64,000 bases of DNA from a virus, in the IMG/VR virus record IMGVR_UViG_3300001097_000002, positions 32,887 to 96,886 of that record. The stretch is one strand, 5' to 3'. The notes under the pieces are model-generated. The model was given only the letters and a program-made list of their open reading frames with translations. It ran no database searches and had not been told where the DNA came from. The position numbers and the translations under genes were made by a program. Below, piece after piece: positions 1 through 7,688 of this stretch (its first letter is position 1; every line of letters begins with the position of its first letter).

Positions 1-665
1 ATATTAAAGGATTCCCCTTCACCTTTCTTATCAACAAACGTACGACTAGAATCTAATGTATCAAGTACCATACGAAGTGTTCCATAAGTCAGTTTAATTT
101 CACCACTTGAATTATAATTATCGTCACGCATTCGGTAATCATGGCTAATATTGTCAAAGTCACCAGATGCGATAATTTTACGCGCTTGGGATTTGGTTAC
201 CTTGTCTTTATTTGCAACGCTACCAACCGATTTGAAGTTCTTTAACATGGCTGGATTAAAGCATGCAACAGACATATTCTTCGAGGTTGATAATCGAACA
301 TCCTCAATAACACCAGTATCAACTAAGCGTTCTGCTGTTTCTACAATACCATCAATACTAGTAAGCGCATCAAAAAAACCACCATCAGCTTCTGCTTCTT
401 TGCTTATACTAATACGGTGCACATTGCCGTTACCTGCTTTACCATATTTTGAAGTATCGACCACATATAATGCGCGGTTACGTCTATCACGTTTAAATGA
501 CCACTTACCGTCAGTTGTATAGCAATCACCGCCACCTATTCTATACCATTCTTTAAATTCTGATAATGTACCAACCATATGTGTATCACCATCAACCTTA
601 AAACTAACAGCTTCAAGTAATGGTTGAGCAACACCTTCGTTTAAATATTCTGAGAAAGAAATCAT
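1..665 (-). CDS. Partial internal head protein with capsid-targeting sequence
   Basis: The frame opens at ATG 665 (minus strand) with AGAGG 5 nt upstream and runs off the left edge, so at least 221 residues are seen and the C-terminus is missing. The N-terminus MISFSEYLNE-G has the layout of the T4 capsid-targeting sequence (aromatic-x-x-aromatic-Ile/Leu-x-Glu, cut by prohead protease gp21); this phage's major capsid protein carries the same Leu-Asn-Glu site at Glu63. Inference: it is packed in the prohead, cut after Glu10 and delivered with the DNA. The remaining charged, mixed alpha/beta body has no domain I recognise. A late-promoter-like box lies at 696-703. Confidence 0.75.
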   Translation of the reverse strand, partial: MISFSEYLNEGVAQPLLEAVSFKVDGDTHMVGTLSEFKEWYRIGGGDCYTTDGKWSFKRDRRNRALYVVDTSKYGKAGNGNVHRISISKEAEADGGFFDALTSIDGIVETAERLVDTGVIEDVRLSTSKNMSVACFNPAMLKNFKSVGSVANKDKVTKSQARKIIASGDFDNISHDYRMRDDNYNSSGEIKLTYGTLRMVLDTLDSSRTFVDKKGEGESFN

Positions 666-695
666 GTGTACCTCTATTAAATTATATTGTGTATC

Positions 696-703
696 GTATT
701 TAC
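696..703 (-). promoter_or_regulatory. Putative late promoter box
   Basis: GTAAATAC on the minus strand, about 30 nt upstream of the start at 665. The same box precedes most structural genes in the window. T4 late promoters use TATAAATA read by gp55; assignment here is inferred from recurrence. Confidence 0.45.
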
Positions 704-795
704 TGTACATGATAATCATAAATCCCATTGGATAAAACATTTGACATATAAACAGCAACATTGAACTTCAACTCGCTCATTGTAACGTTAAACAT
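700..795 (-). CDS. Small hypothetical protein, 31 residues
   Basis: Short ORF starting MFNVTMSELKFNV with GGGG 5 nt upstream of its ATG and ending just before the gene at 665. It follows the early promoter at 849-877. Its stop codon overlaps the putative late box. No recognisable domain; it could equally be a leader segment without a product. Confidence 0.4.
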   Translation of the reverse strand: MFNVTMSELKFNVAVYMSNVLSNGIYDYHVQ

Positions 796-848
796 AAAAA
801 CCCCAATAATATAATTAGTAAACTACCTATCTCCCAACCTACGTACTA

Positions 849-877
849 ATTATAGCAATATTGGAGCCACCAGTCAA
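849..877 (-). promoter_or_regulatory. Sigma70-type early promoter
   Basis: Minus strand TTGACT (872-877), 17-nt spacer, TATAAT (849-854). It reads toward the small gene at 700-795 and the packaged-protein gene. Confidence 0.7.
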
Positions 878-1218
878 GAAAAACCGTATCCACCATCAAT
901 GCGTTCGATGGCTTCATCATAATTGTCAAAAACGTAATAGTCCCAATTTTCAAATTCATCATCTACGATAATATTCTTAAGACGATTAACATTCATATCC
1001 TGACCTTTATAATCATTACTTATTTTGTCACGCTCGACTATATAAGAACCTTCAATGGCTCCATGACCATATCTAACTTCTTTACGTAAACGCACTAACC
1101 AAACATCATTTACGTCCGGTGTAATAAACACACTGACATAGCCATTATTCTCGTACTCGCTATTATTAGTGAATGCGTATGTTGTAACGTTTGTTGTTTT
1201 TGCGAATTCAAATTTCAT
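874..1218 (-). CDS. Hypothetical small early protein, 114 residues
   Basis: Starts at ATG 1218 (MKFEFAKTTNV) with GGAG about 8 nt upstream; an in-frame start at 1230 lacks a good ribosome site. It has its own sigma70-type promoter at 1260-1288. The acidic C-terminus reads DDEFENWDYYVFDNYDEA. It is rich in beta-branched and aromatic residues like the other small early proteins on this strand. I do not recognise the family. Confidence 0.7.
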   Translation of the reverse strand: MKFEFAKTTNVTTYAFTNNSEYENNGYVSVFITPDVNDVWLVRLRKEVRYGHGAIEGSYIVERDKISNDYKGQDMNVNRLKNIIVDDEFENWDYYVFDNYDEAIERIDGGYGFS

Positions 1219-1259
1219 AATAAACTCCAATAATTTAAATTAATTTATCGTACTTGATA

Positions 1260-1288
1260 ATTATATCAATTTACCACTACAAAGTCAA
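1260..1288 (-). promoter_or_regulatory. Sigma70-type early promoter
   Basis: Minus strand TTGACT (1283-1288), 17-nt spacer, TATAAT (1260-1265), upstream of the gene starting at 1218. Together with the one at 849-877 it shows one-promoter-per-gene early control. Confidence 0.7.
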
Positions 1289-1297
1289 CAACTAAAA

Positions 1298-1332
1298 CAA
1301 AAAAAGTGGACACACGTTACATGCATCCACTT
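1298..1332 (-). terminator. Rho-independent terminator
   Basis: On the minus strand a stem AAGTGGA/TCCACTT is followed by a T-run. It sits just downstream of the gene ending at 1353 and separates it from the next promoter. Confidence 0.7.
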
Positions 1333-1352
1333 CGTTAATAAGCTATTTACTA

Positions 1353-1643
1353 TTAAGAGTTAAGTGTTTTACATCTGTTCCAATCTGTTCTTCTGTTAAG
1401 CTCTCTGTTTGTTGGTGGTAATGCTTCTTTGTATATATCAAATTGAATGTCGCCTCCATACTTTAGCACGCGCTCATAAAAGGCTTTGTTGATTCTAATT
1501 GGATAAAAACTCCAGTCGTTATCCATGCCATCAAAAGCATATGAACCGTTATTAATAGCGTCATTATATGTGGACATATGAGATGTACCAACACCTAAAA
1601 TAATGTTTTGTTTTTTATCTAAAATGCAATAATGTAATGCCAT
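1353..1643 (-). CDS. Hypothetical protein, 96 residues
   Basis: I choose ATG 1643 (MALHYCILDKKQ), directly after the stop of the phosphoesterase gene upstream, because the alternative ATG at 1667 lies inside that gene. The sequence looks like a small alpha/beta domain ending in a basic tail. It is last in the leftward cluster before the terminator at 1298-1332. No family recognised. Confidence 0.65.
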   Translation of the reverse strand: MALHYCILDKKQNIILGVGTSHMSTYNDAINNGSYAFDGMDNDWSFYPIRINKAFYERVLKYGGDIQFDIYKEALPPTNRELNRRTDWNRCKTLNS

Positions 1644-1644
1644 A

Positions 1645-2157
1645 TTATGCTGCCTTGATAAATTCATTTAAGTTATAGAGTCTGTGGTCGCAATCAATAC
1701 CAACATTAAAACGATTCTCCATCATGTTTGGGCCATAGTTATGAGTATGCCCATGCAAGTGTATTGCTCCGTGGTGCTTGCAATCCCATGTCTCAATAGG
1801 ATAATGGAATAATACTAATTTGACTTTGTTTACTCTAAACGAATCATAATGTCCAATAACCTCATGTGGTGTCCCTTTGCATATACTACGAAGTTGTTCC
1901 ATCTTGTCATGATTACCAATGATGAATTTCCACTTACCGTTTAGCTGCGAGACAATTTCTTCAACATCCGCATATTTAGTTTTCTTGCCACATGTTAAAT
2001 CGCCTAGATGCCAAACAGTATCATTTTGCTTAACTGGTTTGTTTACAATATTATTAATCCAATCGTTATGGTCGGCAATCTTACATGGCCTGTTACAGTG
2101 TTCAATAATATTATCATGATTATAGTGTAAGTCGCTTGTAACATAAATATTATTCAT
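1645..2157 (-). CDS. Calcineurin-like metallophosphoesterase
   Basis: All metal-binding blocks of the metallophosphoesterase fold are visible: SDLHYNH near the N-terminus, WHLGDLT, GNHDK, LFHYPIE and the C-terminal HLHGHTHN. The predicted product is about 170 residues, typical of compact phage members that hydrolyse phosphodiesters or phosphomonoesters with two metal ions. The start at 2157 (MNNIYVTSDLHYNH) overlaps the stop of the upstream gene and has AGGAT about 8 nt upstream. The substrate is unknown. It is co-transcribed with the small genes at 2150-3353. Confidence 0.85.
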   Translation of the reverse strand: MNNIYVTSDLHYNHDNIIEHCNRPCKIADHNDWINNIVNKPVKQNDTVWHLGDLTCGKKTKYADVEEIVSQLNGKWKFIIGNHDKMEQLRSICKGTPHEVIGHYDSFRVNKVKLVLFHYPIETWDCKHHGAIHLHGHTHNYGPNMMENRFNVGIDCDHRLYNLNEFIKAA

Positions 2158-2779
2158 AACCATTATCCTCTTCATCGCTTTTACCATAAGTGGCAGTTCT
2201 TAACAACGTGCATCTATAGCATCCACCCATGCCATCATAATCATCTAATCCATATGCGGCATTGTGTAGGTTGGTATCACTACAACTTGTTCGGTCATGT
2301 TGTGGCGCAATCATGTTAACGTAGTTTATTCTTAATTCTTCTTCATCATTGCGTTCTACTGATAAGTTGTCAACCAACGGAAATTTAACTATCAATTTAT
2401 CACGTAGTTCAATCATTTGCGCATCACTACATTGTACACTCATACCATATGATGGACCCCAATTTAACGACACGCTGTTGAAGTTGTCAGTATACATAAT
2501 AGAGATATTATTCTTATTAGCACTTTTGATAATATCATATGCATATACATGTGACATTGTTTCCATAATATCAGTCTTCACATTATTAATAAATATGTAA
2601 TAATCGTCTACGCTTAATGAATCCGTTTGGTGTCTATTTCTAAGTTTCCATTCATCGTTTGCGCTTACAAGTGCTTGCGCATACGTCATAATGCGGTCAT
2701 CAGTTTCTAGTTCTTCTGTAGTAAATCCACATGTTAATGCTAGTTTAGTTAGACTGTCTGTTACAACTACTGGTTTCAT
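2150..2779 (-). CDS. Hypothetical protein, 209 residues
   Basis: No known domain recognised. The C-terminal third holds several cysteines (RTSCSD, GGCYRCTLL), possibly a metal site. The ATG at 2779 overlaps the stop of the preceding gene, and its stop overlaps the start of the phosphoesterase, so the four genes 1645-3353 form a tightly coupled leftward operon. Confidence 0.65.
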   Translation of the reverse strand: MKPVVVTDSLTKLALTCGFTTEELETDDRIMTYAQALVSANDEWKLRNRHQTDSLSVDDYYIFINNVKTDIMETMSHVYAYDIIKSANKNNISIMYTDNFNSVSLNWGPSYGMSVQCSDAQMIELRDKLIVKFPLVDNLSVERNDEEELRINYVNMIAPQHDRTSCSDTNLHNAAYGLDDYDGMGGCYRCTLLRTATYGKSDEEDNGYE

Positions 2780-3012
2780 TAGACCACCTCAATAAATACT
2801 TCAACATCAATAGTATAAACGCATTTTATAGTGACTTGTGTTGGATACGTTGTAGGTAACGGTGTTTCAATGTTAAACATAATTTCCTGTATATCTACTT
2901 CACCGTTTGATAAGTGATAATATAACCCCATACTGCCTAATTGCCTATAAACAAGATTGATTAATTCTTCTATACTATTAACGGTTAGGATTGTGCTATT
3001 AGTTTCACTCAT
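2779..3012 (-). CDS. Hypothetical protein, 77 residues
   Basis: Short acidic protein (MSETNSTILTVNSIEELIN) with a predicted beta-rich C-terminus. It is translationally coupled on both sides: its start overlaps the stop of 3009-3353 and its stop overlaps the start of the next gene. No family recognised. Confidence 0.6.
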   Translation of the reverse strand: MSETNSTILTVNSIEELINLVYRQLGSMGLYYHLSNGEVDIQEIMFNIETPLPTTYPTQVTIKCVYTIDVEVFIEVV

Positions 3013-3353
3013 AATGATGCTCCTTTTAATGCATACTTATTTTCACATAATGTAAACAAGAACTCTGTAACATCATCAAACTCGTCTTGCAATACTGCTA
3101 GTTTTATCTCCTCGTCATATAATAAATGATACAACATGCATAAAGGTAAATGCGAAGCGAATAAATGCTCAGAACTACGAATTACAGACTTATATTCAGG
3201 TAAGAATTCAAGCTCATATACTTCTAGTAACTGACTAACATTAATACAGTCTTTAGCAATTTCATTTATACCCTTGTTAATGATACGCGCTTTCATATCA
3301 GGCGACTGGTTATAATCTAAAACAAAGTTTTGACCTGTGAATAAAGTGTTCAT
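3009..3353 (-). CDS. Hypothetical protein, 114 residues
   Basis: The start at ATG 3353 (MNTLFTGQNF) has GAGG 6 nt upstream, better than ATG 3365. Mostly helical, no recognised motif. First gene of the leftward operon served by the promoter at 3396-3423. Confidence 0.65.
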   Translation of the reverse strand: MNTLFTGQNFVLDYNQSPDMKARIINKGINEIAKDCINVSQLLEVYELEFLPEYKSVIRSSEHLFASHLPLCMLYHLLYDEEIKLAVLQDEFDDVTEFLFTLCENKYALKGASL

Positions 3354-3395
3354 AATATGCCTCATGATTTAAATGAAAAATTAGTGTACAGGTTC

Positions 3396-3423
3396 ATTAT
3401 ACACTAATTGTTAGACTTGTAAA
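3396..3423 (-). promoter_or_regulatory. Sigma70-type promoter for the leftward operon
   Basis: Minus strand TTTACA (3418-3423), 16-nt spacer, TATAAT (3396-3401), about 45 nt upstream of the start at 3353. Confidence 0.6.
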
Positions 3424-3491
3424 GTATTATTTCATAATACGTTTTAGTTATTTGTCCATACTTCGATTGAAGTGCATGTAATATAACACAA

Positions 3492-3498
3492 TAAATAC
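3492..3498 (+). promoter_or_regulatory. Putative late promoter box before terminase fragment 1
   Basis: TAAATAC on the plus strand, about 65 nt upstream of the ATG at 3562. It resembles the GTAAATA boxes before other late genes, though it lies farther from its gene. Confidence 0.35.
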
Positions 3499-3561
3499 AC
3501 ATATCAACTATTATTTTTGTTTAAGTACAAGTAATCCAAACTATAACTATAAAGTGATATT

Positions 3562-4038
3562 ATGCAAACAGAACACATAACCGCGGAAAATTATCAATAT
3601 AAGTTACCATTTGACAATAAAGAAGGCAAAGACGTTTTTCGGTACATACCGCATGCACCAGAGATTGAGGATGTTGACGAGGATTTTAAAGAAAAGAACT
3701 GCTATAAGAACGATACTTTTATTAGGGGTGCGTATGTCAGTTACCCATACACTAAAGAACATCTTGATGAAATGAAACGTTGCAAAGACGATTCTTTTTA
3801 CTTTATCCAAAATTACGTAAGAATTAACACGCTTGATTATGGTGTACGGTTATTTGACCCTTTCCAGTATCAGAAAAATATGATTAAGATGATGGACGAA
3901 AATCGTTTTACAATATTTACAACTTCACGCCAAGCGGGTAAATGCGTGCACGGTACTACTGAAATAACAGTGCGTAATAAAACCACTGGCTTGATAGAAA
4001 CAGTTGAGATAGAAGATTTCTTTTCGCGTTTTGAGTAA
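3562..4038 (+). CDS. Terminase large subunit fragment 1 fused to N-half of a split intein
   Basis: Residues 1-127 match the N-terminus of T4 gp17-type terminase ATPases, ending in the Walker A region FTTSRQAGK. Instead of the expected Thr/Ser the frame continues with Cys128 and a 31-residue segment (CVHGTTEITV..IETVEIEDFF) that has intein block A features, then stops. It resembles the very short N-inteins of atypically split terminase inteins of the AceL-TerL type. Excision would require a separate C-intein followed by Cys and the rest of the ATPase. The other terminase fragments lie 45 kb away (49009-50987), and the segment that should follow this one is not in the window. Confidence 0.9.
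   Translation: MQTEHITAENYQYKLPFDNKEGKDVFRYIPHAPEIEDVDEDFKEKNCYKNDTFIRGAYVSYPYTKEHLDEMKRCKDDSFYFIQNYVRINTLDYGVRLFDPFQYQKNMIKMMDENRFTIFTTSRQAGKCVHGTTEITVRNKTTGLIETVEIEDFFSRFE
3943..4035 (+). other. Split intein N-half (intein 1, Walker A site)
   Basis: 31 residues starting at Cys128 of the fragment, inserted after the Gly-Lys of Walker A. Block A is visible (C-x4-T-x-I/V and a following IETVEIEDF strand). Its C-half partner is not in the window. The C-intein at 49009 cannot be its productive partner: joining them would fuse Walker A directly to Walker B and delete the intervening ATPase segment. Confidence 0.85.
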
Positions 4039-4042
4039 CCAC

Positions 4043-4067
4043 AAAAAAGGAGTGTAAACACACTCCC
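4043..4067 (-). terminator. Rho-independent terminator between convergent genes
   Basis: Stem GGAGTGT/ACACTCC followed on the minus strand by a run of T. It ends the leftward gene 4088-4321 and lies immediately after the stop of terminase fragment 1. Confidence 0.65.
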
Positions 4068-4087
4068 AAATAACGTAGCGTTAACTA

Positions 4088-4321
4088 CTAGGCAACCTCA
4101 CCATACAGTGATACAACCAAATCTTTTAATGCTTTAAGTCGGTAATCATATGCTGGATAATATCCCAATTTAACTTTTCCATACGTTGAACGCGCCATAC
4201 CAACTTCATCTGCAATTTCATCACCGATGAAATCTTTATTAATTATGTGGTGTAAAGCAACAAAGCGTTTATTGTTAGTGCTTGCTGAATGTTGGTCACG
4301 AACGTTACAGGTTGGTTTCAT
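4088..4321 (-). CDS. Small helix-turn-helix-like protein
   Basis: 77 residues with a probable helix-turn-helix (DEIADEVGMARSTYGKVKLG). A paralogue lies at 5296-5658, with matching NK-x-FV-x-LH, IA...S...KxKLGYxxA and LV blocks. It has its own promoter (4375-4402) and terminator, suggesting an early regulator. DNA binding is inferred from the motif only. Confidence 0.65.
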   Translation of the reverse strand: MKPTCNVRDQHSASTNNKRFVALHHIINKDFIGDEIADEVGMARSTYGKVKLGYYPAYDYRLKALKDLVVSLYGEVA

Positions 4322-4374
4322 ATAAATATTCCAATTATTAAAAGTTGTTGTGTTAACTAAATCCTACAAAACTA

Positions 4375-4402
4375 ATTATACACGATTATTTAGGGTTGTC
4401 AA
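4375..4402 (-). promoter_or_regulatory. Sigma70-type early promoter
   Basis: Minus strand TTGACA (4397-4402), 16-nt spacer, TATAAT (4375-4380), reading into the gene starting at 4321. Confidence 0.7.
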
Positions 4403-4419
4403 TTACAAAGGTGGATTAA

Positions 4420-4986
4420 ATGTTTTTAAAGTATAGCGTAATGCTCAATATTATTTTAGTTATGTTATCAGTGACTTTATTTTACAAGTACGACAAAACA
4501 GTAAAAGAAGTAGAACTGGTTAAACTTAATTGCGAATTATCAATAACCGAATCTAACAATGATATTATTAAGGATAACATAATAGAACTTACACGTATTA
4601 AAGCATTACAAGATAAACAACATCAAAAATTCTTAGAGGTCAACGATGAACTTATTAACACGCAACAAAAATTCAATGCTGACATTAGCGCTGTTAACGC
4701 TACTAATGAGCGGTTGCTCATTGATGCACAAGAAGCAAGAAGTAAAGCCTTTACCACAGATATCAAATCTGACAACCGTTCAGAAGCCTTACGTGAATAT
4801 GCAACTATTAGAGAAGGATTACATGATGAATGTAAATATTCACTTATTGAGGTCTCAGAAGATGCTACAAGACTTCAGCAAAAAGTATTAGAATTTGATA
4901 AAAAATGGGATATCCAAAGTGATACTATACTAGGATTATCAGCCAATAAAAAAGCCGACACTAGTGACTTAGTACCGGCTCAGTAG
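4420..4986 (+). CDS. i-spanin, Rz-like inner-membrane lysis protein
   Basis: 188 residues: an N-terminal hydrophobic helix (about residues 7-22, SVMLNIILVMLSVTLFY) followed by a long, charged helical region to about residue 165, the standard Rz topology of an inner-membrane anchor with a periplasmic coiled coil. The diagnostic support is the lipoprotein gene 4646-4891 nested in its +1 frame. Spanins fuse inner and outer membranes in the last step of lysis of Gram-negative hosts. The endolysin is 38 kb away, so lysis genes are not clustered. Confidence 0.85.
   Translation: MFLKYSVMLNIILVMLSVTLFYKYDKTVKEVELVKLNCELSITESNNDIIKDNIIELTRIKALQDKQHQKFLEVNDELINTQQKFNADISAVNATNERLLIDAQEARSKAFTTDIKSDNRSEALREYATIREGLHDECKYSLIEVSEDATRLQQKVLEFDKKWDIQSDTILGLSANKKADTSDLVPAQ
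4646..4891 (+). CDS. o-spanin, Rz1-like outer-membrane lipoprotein, nested in Rz
   Basis: 81 residues wholly inside the i-spanin gene in the +1 frame. The N-terminus has a hydrophobic signal and a clear lipobox: TLLMSG-C, with Cys at residue 24 if translation starts at 4646 (GAGG 6 nt upstream) or residue 14 from ATG 4676. After the Cys comes a short Lys/Pro-containing segment (KPLPQ). Nested Rz/Rz1 is a classical arrangement, which argues that this overlapping frame is real. Confidence 0.85.
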   Translation: MNLLTRNKNSMLTLALLTLLMSGCSLMHKKQEVKPLPQISNLTTVQKPYVNMQLLEKDYMMNVNIHLLRSQKMLQDFSKKY

Positions 4987-5001
4987 CAATTAAAACATTT
5001 T

Positions 5002-5262
5002 CTATGCTGCTAACTCTTTAAGTTTTACCACACGTAGCGAAGTACCTCTGTGGTTTTTAAGGACTTTCAAAGCCATTGACGAATCAAGTTCAGTAACTGT
5101 CTTTTTAAGACGTGTAAGTTTTTTCTTGTTAGAAATAACCCACGCTTTAGAATTAACTTGGGTAATACCATCATAACTATAAATGCGGTTACACGACATA
5201 CGATTAAGGTCTAATGCGGCACGTATAACTGTGGTAGTGTCGTGTGTTTGGCGATTACTCAT
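5002..5262 (-). CDS. Hypothetical protein, 86 residues
   Basis: Basic protein (MSNRQTHDTTTVIRAALDLN), starting at 5262 with AAGGAAAC upstream. It converges with the spanin genes. No motif I recognise; the Lys/Arg-rich middle (SNKKKLTRLKK) might bind nucleic acid. Confidence 0.6.
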   Translation of the reverse strand: MSNRQTHDTTTVIRAALDLNRMSCNRIYSYDGITQVNSKAWVISNKKKLTRLKKTVTELDSSMALKVLKNHRGTSLRVVKLKELAA

Positions 5263-5295
5263 AATGTTTCCTTTGATAATTGATTTAAGATTGTA

Positions 5296-5658
5296 TTACT
5301 TAACGTTGATTGTAATATCACCAACAAAGTTCAATGGGATATTAACAACAACTGACTTCTTCTTAGCGGCTGATTTCTTAACAGTAGTAGACTCTCCTAA
5401 TACCGATTTACCATGCATTTTAACTTCTTTGATATCTAAAATAGATGGACGAACTTCACTTTTAACTAACCGACTCATTGATTGCAAAATATCAGCATCA
5501 GCATAGAAGTATCCCAACTTGATTTTTGAAAATGATGAAGTTGGGATACTAAGTTTATTTGCAATAACACCATCACGATATTTCGATGATAATGTTTCGT
5601 GTAGTTTAACGAATTTTTTGTTACATCTGGTGTGGTTGTACTGACCGCGAAATGCCAT
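5296..5658 (-). CDS. Helix-turn-helix-like protein, paralogue of 4088-4321
   Basis: 120 residues. The N-terminal half repeats the layout of the 77-residue protein at 4088-4321 (NKKFVKLHE, GVIANKLSIPTSSFSKIKLG, LVKS). The C-terminal half adds a basic Lys-rich stretch (KKSAAKKKS) and a short beta tail. Probably a small DNA-binding regulator; targets unknown. Confidence 0.6.
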   Translation of the reverse strand: MAFRGQYNHTRCNKKFVKLHETLSSKYRDGVIANKLSIPTSSFSKIKLGYFYADADILQSMSRLVKSEVRPSILDIKEVKMHGKSVLGESTTVKKSAAKKKSVVVNIPLNFVGDITINVK

Positions 5659-5731
5659 AAAATATCCTGTTTGATATAAATTGTTACTTGATTGTGTTGT
5701 TAAGTATAAACACTTTTAATATTAATGCAAG

Positions 5732-6007
5732 CTATTTTTTAACATTACGTTTATTACGCTTTCTGATAAGCGCCATTTGAATTTTATCAACAACCATCAT
5801 AACAAGTTTAAAAACGAATACTAATAATACGCAGGCGATAAGAATTACAAACAATAATAAGAACGGTCCCCAAATTGGTGAAAGCACCATTAACCAACTC
5901 ATGTCACTAAAATTAAAAACTTTGGCTGCTGCAAATATCGCTGTCAACATAACAAAGATACTCGTGCCACCAACATATACTGGTGATGTTGAACTTTCTT
6001 TACGCAT
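5732..6007 (-). CDS. Small membrane protein, candidate holin
   Basis: 91 residues with two hydrophobic segments (about residues 15-28 and 38-69) and a strongly basic C-terminus (IRKRNKRNVKK), a holin-like layout. It lies near the spanins but points the other way and is served by an early-type promoter, so a non-lysis membrane role is equally possible. Confidence 0.6.
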   Translation of the reverse strand: MRKESSTSPVYVGGTSIFVMLTAIFAAAKVFNFSDMSWLMVLSPIWGPFLLLFVILIACVLLVFVFKLVMMVVDKIQMALIRKRNKRNVKK

Positions 6008-6044
6008 GATACTCCTTAACTGATTAATTAATAATAACTAAATA

Positions 6045-6073
6045 ACTATACACGTATAACTATGAGATGTCAA
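6045..6073 (-). promoter_or_regulatory. Sigma70-type early promoter
   Basis: Minus strand TTGACA (6068-6073), 17-nt spacer, TATAGT (6045-6050). It overlaps the upstream edge of the rightward gp4-like gene, favouring ATG 6082 over 6067 for that gene. Confidence 0.65.
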
Positions 6074-6081
6074 TAACTATT

Positions 6082-6543
6082 ATGGCTGGATATCCTAAAC
6101 CAAAAAGGTTCAAACCCGAAAACCCGAAAAAATATGTTGGTAAAGTAAATGACATTATCAGTCGTAGCAGTTGGGAAACAAAAATGTTCCATTGGTGTGA
6201 CAACAACCCTAGCGTGGTACGTTGGAACAGCGAGGATGTTATTATACCATACTTTAGCAATGCTGACGGTAAAATGCGCAAATACCATATTGATGTTTAC
6301 GCTGCTATTAAAATGAAAGACGGCAGCGTAAAACAATACATTATAGAAATAAAACCTTACGAGCAAACGATTAAACCAAAAATGCGCGGACGTAAGAAAA
6401 AAGAAACATATCTAAAAGAATGCTATACATTCCAAGTTAATACTGACAAGTGGCAACATGCAACGGCATGGGCTAAGCAAAACGATATGGAATTTATCAT
6501 AATGGATGAATATTCACTTGGTCTAAAAAAGAGAAAACCATAA
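6082..6543 (+). CDS. 4: Head completion nuclease, T4 gp4-like
   Basis: About 153 residues. The pattern PENPKKYVG, SSWE, WNSEDVIIPY, DVYAAI and IIEIKP matches T4 gp4 (gp50), a head-completion protein with a TnsA-like endonuclease core: the acidic residues of DVYA and the E-x-K of IIEIKP form the PD-(D/E)XK site. It is thought to act on DNA ends or heads after packaging. An upstream in-frame ATG at 6067 would add five residues; neither start has a strong ribosome site. A CTAAATAAC late-like box lies about 40 nt upstream. Confidence 0.85.
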   Translation: MAGYPKPKRFKPENPKKYVGKVNDIISRSSWETKMFHWCDNNPSVVRWNSEDVIIPYFSNADGKMRKYHIDVYAAIKMKDGSVKQYIIEIKPYEQTIKPKMRGRKKKETYLKECYTFQVNTDKWQHATAWAKQNDMEFIIMDEYSLGLKKRKP

Positions 6544-6557
6544 TGCTAAGTGACAAA

Positions 6558-6818
6558 TTAAAAATACATAACCTTTGCTAATGCATCCATCGAATATCTG
6601 TCTAATCTCATAGTGTTTTTCTCGGTTGAGTAAACCGTTTCTTTAACAATAATTTTTTGGTGTATATTTCTCTGTATATATGTAAACACTTTATCGTTAG
6701 ATTCTAGTATAAATACGTCCTTAATTGGCTTGCCATGTTTATCTAAGCAAATCATGCCAATACGGTCCGCATTCATATTAGAACGCTCAAAATCAAAATT
6801 CTCATTAACGTGTGACAT
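6558..6818 (-). CDS. Hypothetical early protein, 86 residues
   Basis: Starts at ATG 6818 (MSHVNENFDFERSNMNADRI); driven by the promoter at 6833-6861. Alpha/beta composition with no recognised motif. Confidence 0.6.
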   Translation of the reverse strand: MSHVNENFDFERSNMNADRIGMICLDKHGKPIKDVFILESNDKVFTYIQRNIHQKIIVKETVYSTEKNTMRLDRYSMDALAKVMYF

Positions 6819-6832
6819 AGTTAACTCCAGTC

Positions 6833-6861
6833 ATCATAACAATACTTGCATAGGTTGTCAA
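6833..6861 (-). promoter_or_regulatory. Sigma70-type early promoter
   Basis: Minus strand TTGACA (6856-6861), 17-nt spacer, TATGAT (6833-6838), 15 nt upstream of the start at 6818. Confidence 0.65.
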
Positions 6862-6865
6862 GTAA

Positions 6866-7366
6866 CTATCTTCTTTTATTCCATTGTAGTTCACTCCATT
6901 CAGTAGTGCTATCATGATGACCTAGTTTATCTGTCGATACCAACCCATTTTTGATAGTAATGCGAATATGTCGACCATCATCAGCAAATAGTAAATCACT
7001 TTCATCAACTTGTATAAGGTCAGTAATATATCCCACTGCTATACTTTTATTAACACCACCGTTTCCGTAGTGCTTACTATAAGGGGCGTATATGCCGTCA
7101 TCAAAATAAAATACTGGATACAGTGAATGTGTTACATTAGGTCCAAGATGAACACGCTCTAGCTTGATATATTTTAGCATGTTGTTGGTACTATGTACAT
7201 TAATAAAAAAATCATCTACTATTCTACGCCTACGAAAAATAGTATTAAAATAAAAACGTGCAATGTTCATTGCTGCAATGAAATTCAGTGCAGCAAATAC
7301 AGCACCAACAACGCAAGCAAAAAGAAATCCTACAGATAAACAAAATATTATAAAATCCATGACCAT
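6866..7366 (-). CDS. Hypothetical membrane-anchored protein, 166 residues
   Basis: The N-terminal hydrophobic region (about residues 3-35) could span the membrane once or twice and is followed by an Arg cluster (FRRRR) and a soluble beta-rich domain to the C-terminus. No family recognised. It follows the bidirectional terminator at 7526-7561 by about 160 nt. Confidence 0.6.
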   Translation of the reverse strand: MVMDFIIFCLSVGFLFACVVGAVFAALNFIAAMNIARFYFNTIFRRRRIVDDFFINVHSTNNMLKYIKLERVHLGPNVTHSLYPVFYFDDGIYAPYSKHYGNGGVNKSIAVGYITDLIQVDESDLLFADDGRHIRITIKNGLVSTDKLGHHDSTTEWSELQWNKRR

Positions 7367-7525
7367 AATTCTTAACCCTCATAATCTATTTGGTTGTTTT
7401 AAGTGTAAACGTAACAGTATCTTCTTGTTGATTGCACGCGCTAATTCACAGCGTTTAATTATACCATAATATAATAGTCAATTAATATTGTTTATATTAA
7501 CACTCTTCTCACATATTGTACATAT

Positions 7526-7561
7526 AAAAAAAGCCTAACACATTACGCATCAGGCTTTTTT
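7526..7561. terminator. Bidirectional hairpin terminator
   Basis: A-run and AAGCCT, 15-nt loop, AGGCTT and T-run: a symmetric stem that can stop transcription from either side. It sits at the end of the UvsX operon. Confidence 0.75.
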
Positions 7562-7574
7562 GTTACGATAGTAT

Positions 7575-7688
7575 TTATTTCTGACTTATTAGTTTAATCA
7601 GTTTACGCCACACGTACATAGTTGTGTTTGGCAAGTGTAGTATTACTAAAATAATAACAATTGTTGCTATAATTATATAAGTATTCAC
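7575..7688 (-). CDS. Small single-pass membrane peptide, 37 residues
   Basis: GTG start at 7688 overlaps the UvsX stop codon. The product begins MNTYIIIATIVIILVILHL, a single hydrophobic helix, and ends with a basic tail (WRKLIKLISQK). The overlap suggests coupling to UvsX. Function unknown. Confidence 0.5.
   Translation of the reverse strand: MNTYIIIATIVIILVILHLPNTTMYVWRKLIKLISQK

Noticed and set aside
151-522. Rightward ORF at 151-522
   Set aside because: It is the opposite-strand shadow of the packaged-protein gene, which has the better start, ribosome site and targeting motif.
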